Assembly (NCBI GenBank): GCA_014379235.1
Contig: JACMMD010001099.1
Location: 1-6,582, forward strand
Direction of reading: 5' to 3'
Length of the DNA: 6,582 nt
Source of the DNA: Anaerolineae bacterium
Lineage (GTDB): Bacteria > Chloroflexota > Anaerolineae > Aggregatilineales > Phototrophicaceae
How positions within the stretch are numbered: the first letter of the stretch is position 1; each line of letters starts with the position of its first letter. The translations under genes were made by a program, and so were the position numbers. Of the stretch, positions 6,246-6,582 are shown in pieces. The notes beneath the pieces are model-generated. The model had not been told where the DNA came from. It saw only the letters and a list, made by a program, of their open reading frames with translations, and did no database searches.

Positions 6246-6325
6246 CGGTTTTTTGAAATATTTATTCGCATTCCTTAACGATTTCGACGCATCGTCTTAA
6301 TTTTCGCACAAACTCGTTTTGAGGG

Positions 6326-6356
6326 CAACAAGTGGCCGCAGTGCTGCCACTTGTTG
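6326..6356. repeat. Hairpin with perfect 11-bp stem
   Basis: CAACAAGTGGC (6326-6336) and GCCACTTGTTG (6346-6356) are exactly complementary around a 9-base loop. Four more pairs (CGTT 6315-6318 with AACG 6357-6360) could form beyond a one-sided 7-base bulge. No T-run follows directly on either strand, so an intrinsic terminator is unlikely, though a terminator for a gene beyond the window cannot be excluded. Most likely a dispersed intergenic repeat. Confidence 0.7.
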
Positions 6357-6381
6357 AACGTTTCACAACTTATTTCCTAAG

Positions 6382-6464
6382 TGACGTTACGCAGGCAGCC
6401 CTAAATTTGTACTCAGACAGTGGGTTTAAACCCACTGTCTACAAGTTCAAGATGCGTAACATCA
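6382..6464. repeat. 83-bp nested inverted-repeat element with 26-bp palindromic core
   Basis: The outer arms TGACGTTACGCA (6382-6393) and TGCGTAACATCA (6453-6464) are complementary at 11 of 12 positions. Near the centre is a perfect 26-bp palindrome, AGACAGTGGGTTT at 6415-6427 mirrored at 6428-6440. TTGT (6407-6410) and ACAA (6441-6444) can extend the core if ACTC (6411-6414) is looped out. The whole could fold into one long interrupted hairpin or cruciform. It has no coding capacity and is in the size range of a very small MITE-like or REP-like element. No convincing target-site duplication was seen beside it. Confidence 0.6.
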
Positions 6465-6526
6465 GTGATTTACTTTTTGTACGAACTTCCAGAACGCCCA
6501 CCTGCTCACACTTCCCCGTTCTTACT

Positions 6527-6564
6527 CCCCTCTCCATGTATGGAGAGGGGCTGGGGGTGAGGTT
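6527..6564. repeat. Hairpin CCCCTCTCCAT/ATGGAGAGGGG with G-rich tail
   Basis: CCCCTCTCCAT (6527-6537) and ATGGAGAGGGG (6540-6550) are exactly complementary with only GT between them; in practice the innermost pairs would open to form a loop. A G-rich tail, CTGGGGGTGAGGTT, follows at 6551-6564. From memory, this hairpin-plus-tail pattern is a widespread intergenic motif in several bacterial phyla. No T-run follows, so it does not act as a standard terminator. Confidence 0.65.
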
Positions 6565-6582
6565 AATGGTGAGATCAATTTA

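Larger units (their letters stand above)
6189..6582. other. Gene-free region upstream of the histidine kinase
   Basis: These 394 bp contain no plausible coding sequence on either strand. The part next to the kinase (6189-6300) is A/T-rich and holds the presumed promoter. The remainder holds three separate hairpin-forming elements at 6326-6356, 6382-6464 and 6527-6564, described individually. The window ends inside this region, so the next gene and its direction are unknown. Confidence 0.8.

Noticed and set aside
6278..6295. ACGAT...ATCGT inverted repeat with flanking TTAA, upstream of the kinase promoter.
   Set aside because: Five-base arms in this base composition are expected by chance; no match to a known operator.
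6415..6440. Considered the 26-bp palindrome as an intrinsic terminator or a recombination site.
   Set aside because: No T-run follows on either strand, no recombinase gene is nearby, and no flanking duplication marks an integration event.

Overview
The window is ordinary bacterial chromosome, about 55% G+C by eye. It carries two gene blocks that converge near position 3470. The best guess for the organism is a member of the Chloroflexota, of the Anaerolineae type. This rests on the style of the six-helix hybrid-less sensor kinase with stand-alone receivers, and on intergenic hairpin motifs (a GTAGGGGCGAC type, a GTGGGTTTAAACCCAC type and a CCCCTCTCC...GGAGAGGGG type) that I associate from memory with such genomes. 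That placement is an inference; no rRNA or other phylogenetic marker is present.

Left block, plus strand (155-3466): proB (glutamate 5-kinase), proA (gamma-glutamyl phosphate reductase) and a diacylglycerol/lipid kinase family gene. ProB and ProA perform the first two steps of proline synthesis from glutamate; the third enzyme, ProC, is not in the window. The lipid kinase overlaps the end of proA, so it is probably co-transcribed and possibly translationally coupled, although it has no known role in proline synthesis. A perfect TATAAT box and a strong two-part hairpin lie upstream of proB. Between proB and proA is a four-copy 7-bp repeat, GCTAANN.

Right block, minus strand (6188 down to 3480): a membrane-bound histidine kinase with six predicted transmembrane helices, followed by two receiver-only response regulators. 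The kinase stop and the first regulator start overlap as TGATG, and the second regulator follows after 25 bp. None of the three proteins has a DNA-binding or enzymatic output domain, and all three end in low-complexity, probably disordered tails; the tail of the middle protein is a Pro/Thr/Ala-rich stretch of about 90 residues. The set looks like a self-contained phosphotransfer module whose output partner lies elsewhere.

The right end (6189-6582, 394 bp) has no gene. It holds the presumed kinase promoter, with a 15-bp dyad on its -10 box, and then three hairpin-forming elements of unrelated sequence: an 11-bp stem at 6326-6356, a nested inverted-repeat element at 6382-6464 with a perfect 26-bp palindrome at its core, and an 11-bp stem with a G-rich tail at 6527-6564. 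These are most likely dispersed intergenic repeats. No tRNA, rRNA, CRISPR array, transposase or phage gene was found. Nothing here is clearly a new system. The points most worth a second look are the nested palindromic element, the possible ATA start of the lipid kinase, the heptad repeat inside the proBA operon, and the output-less kinase/regulator trio.
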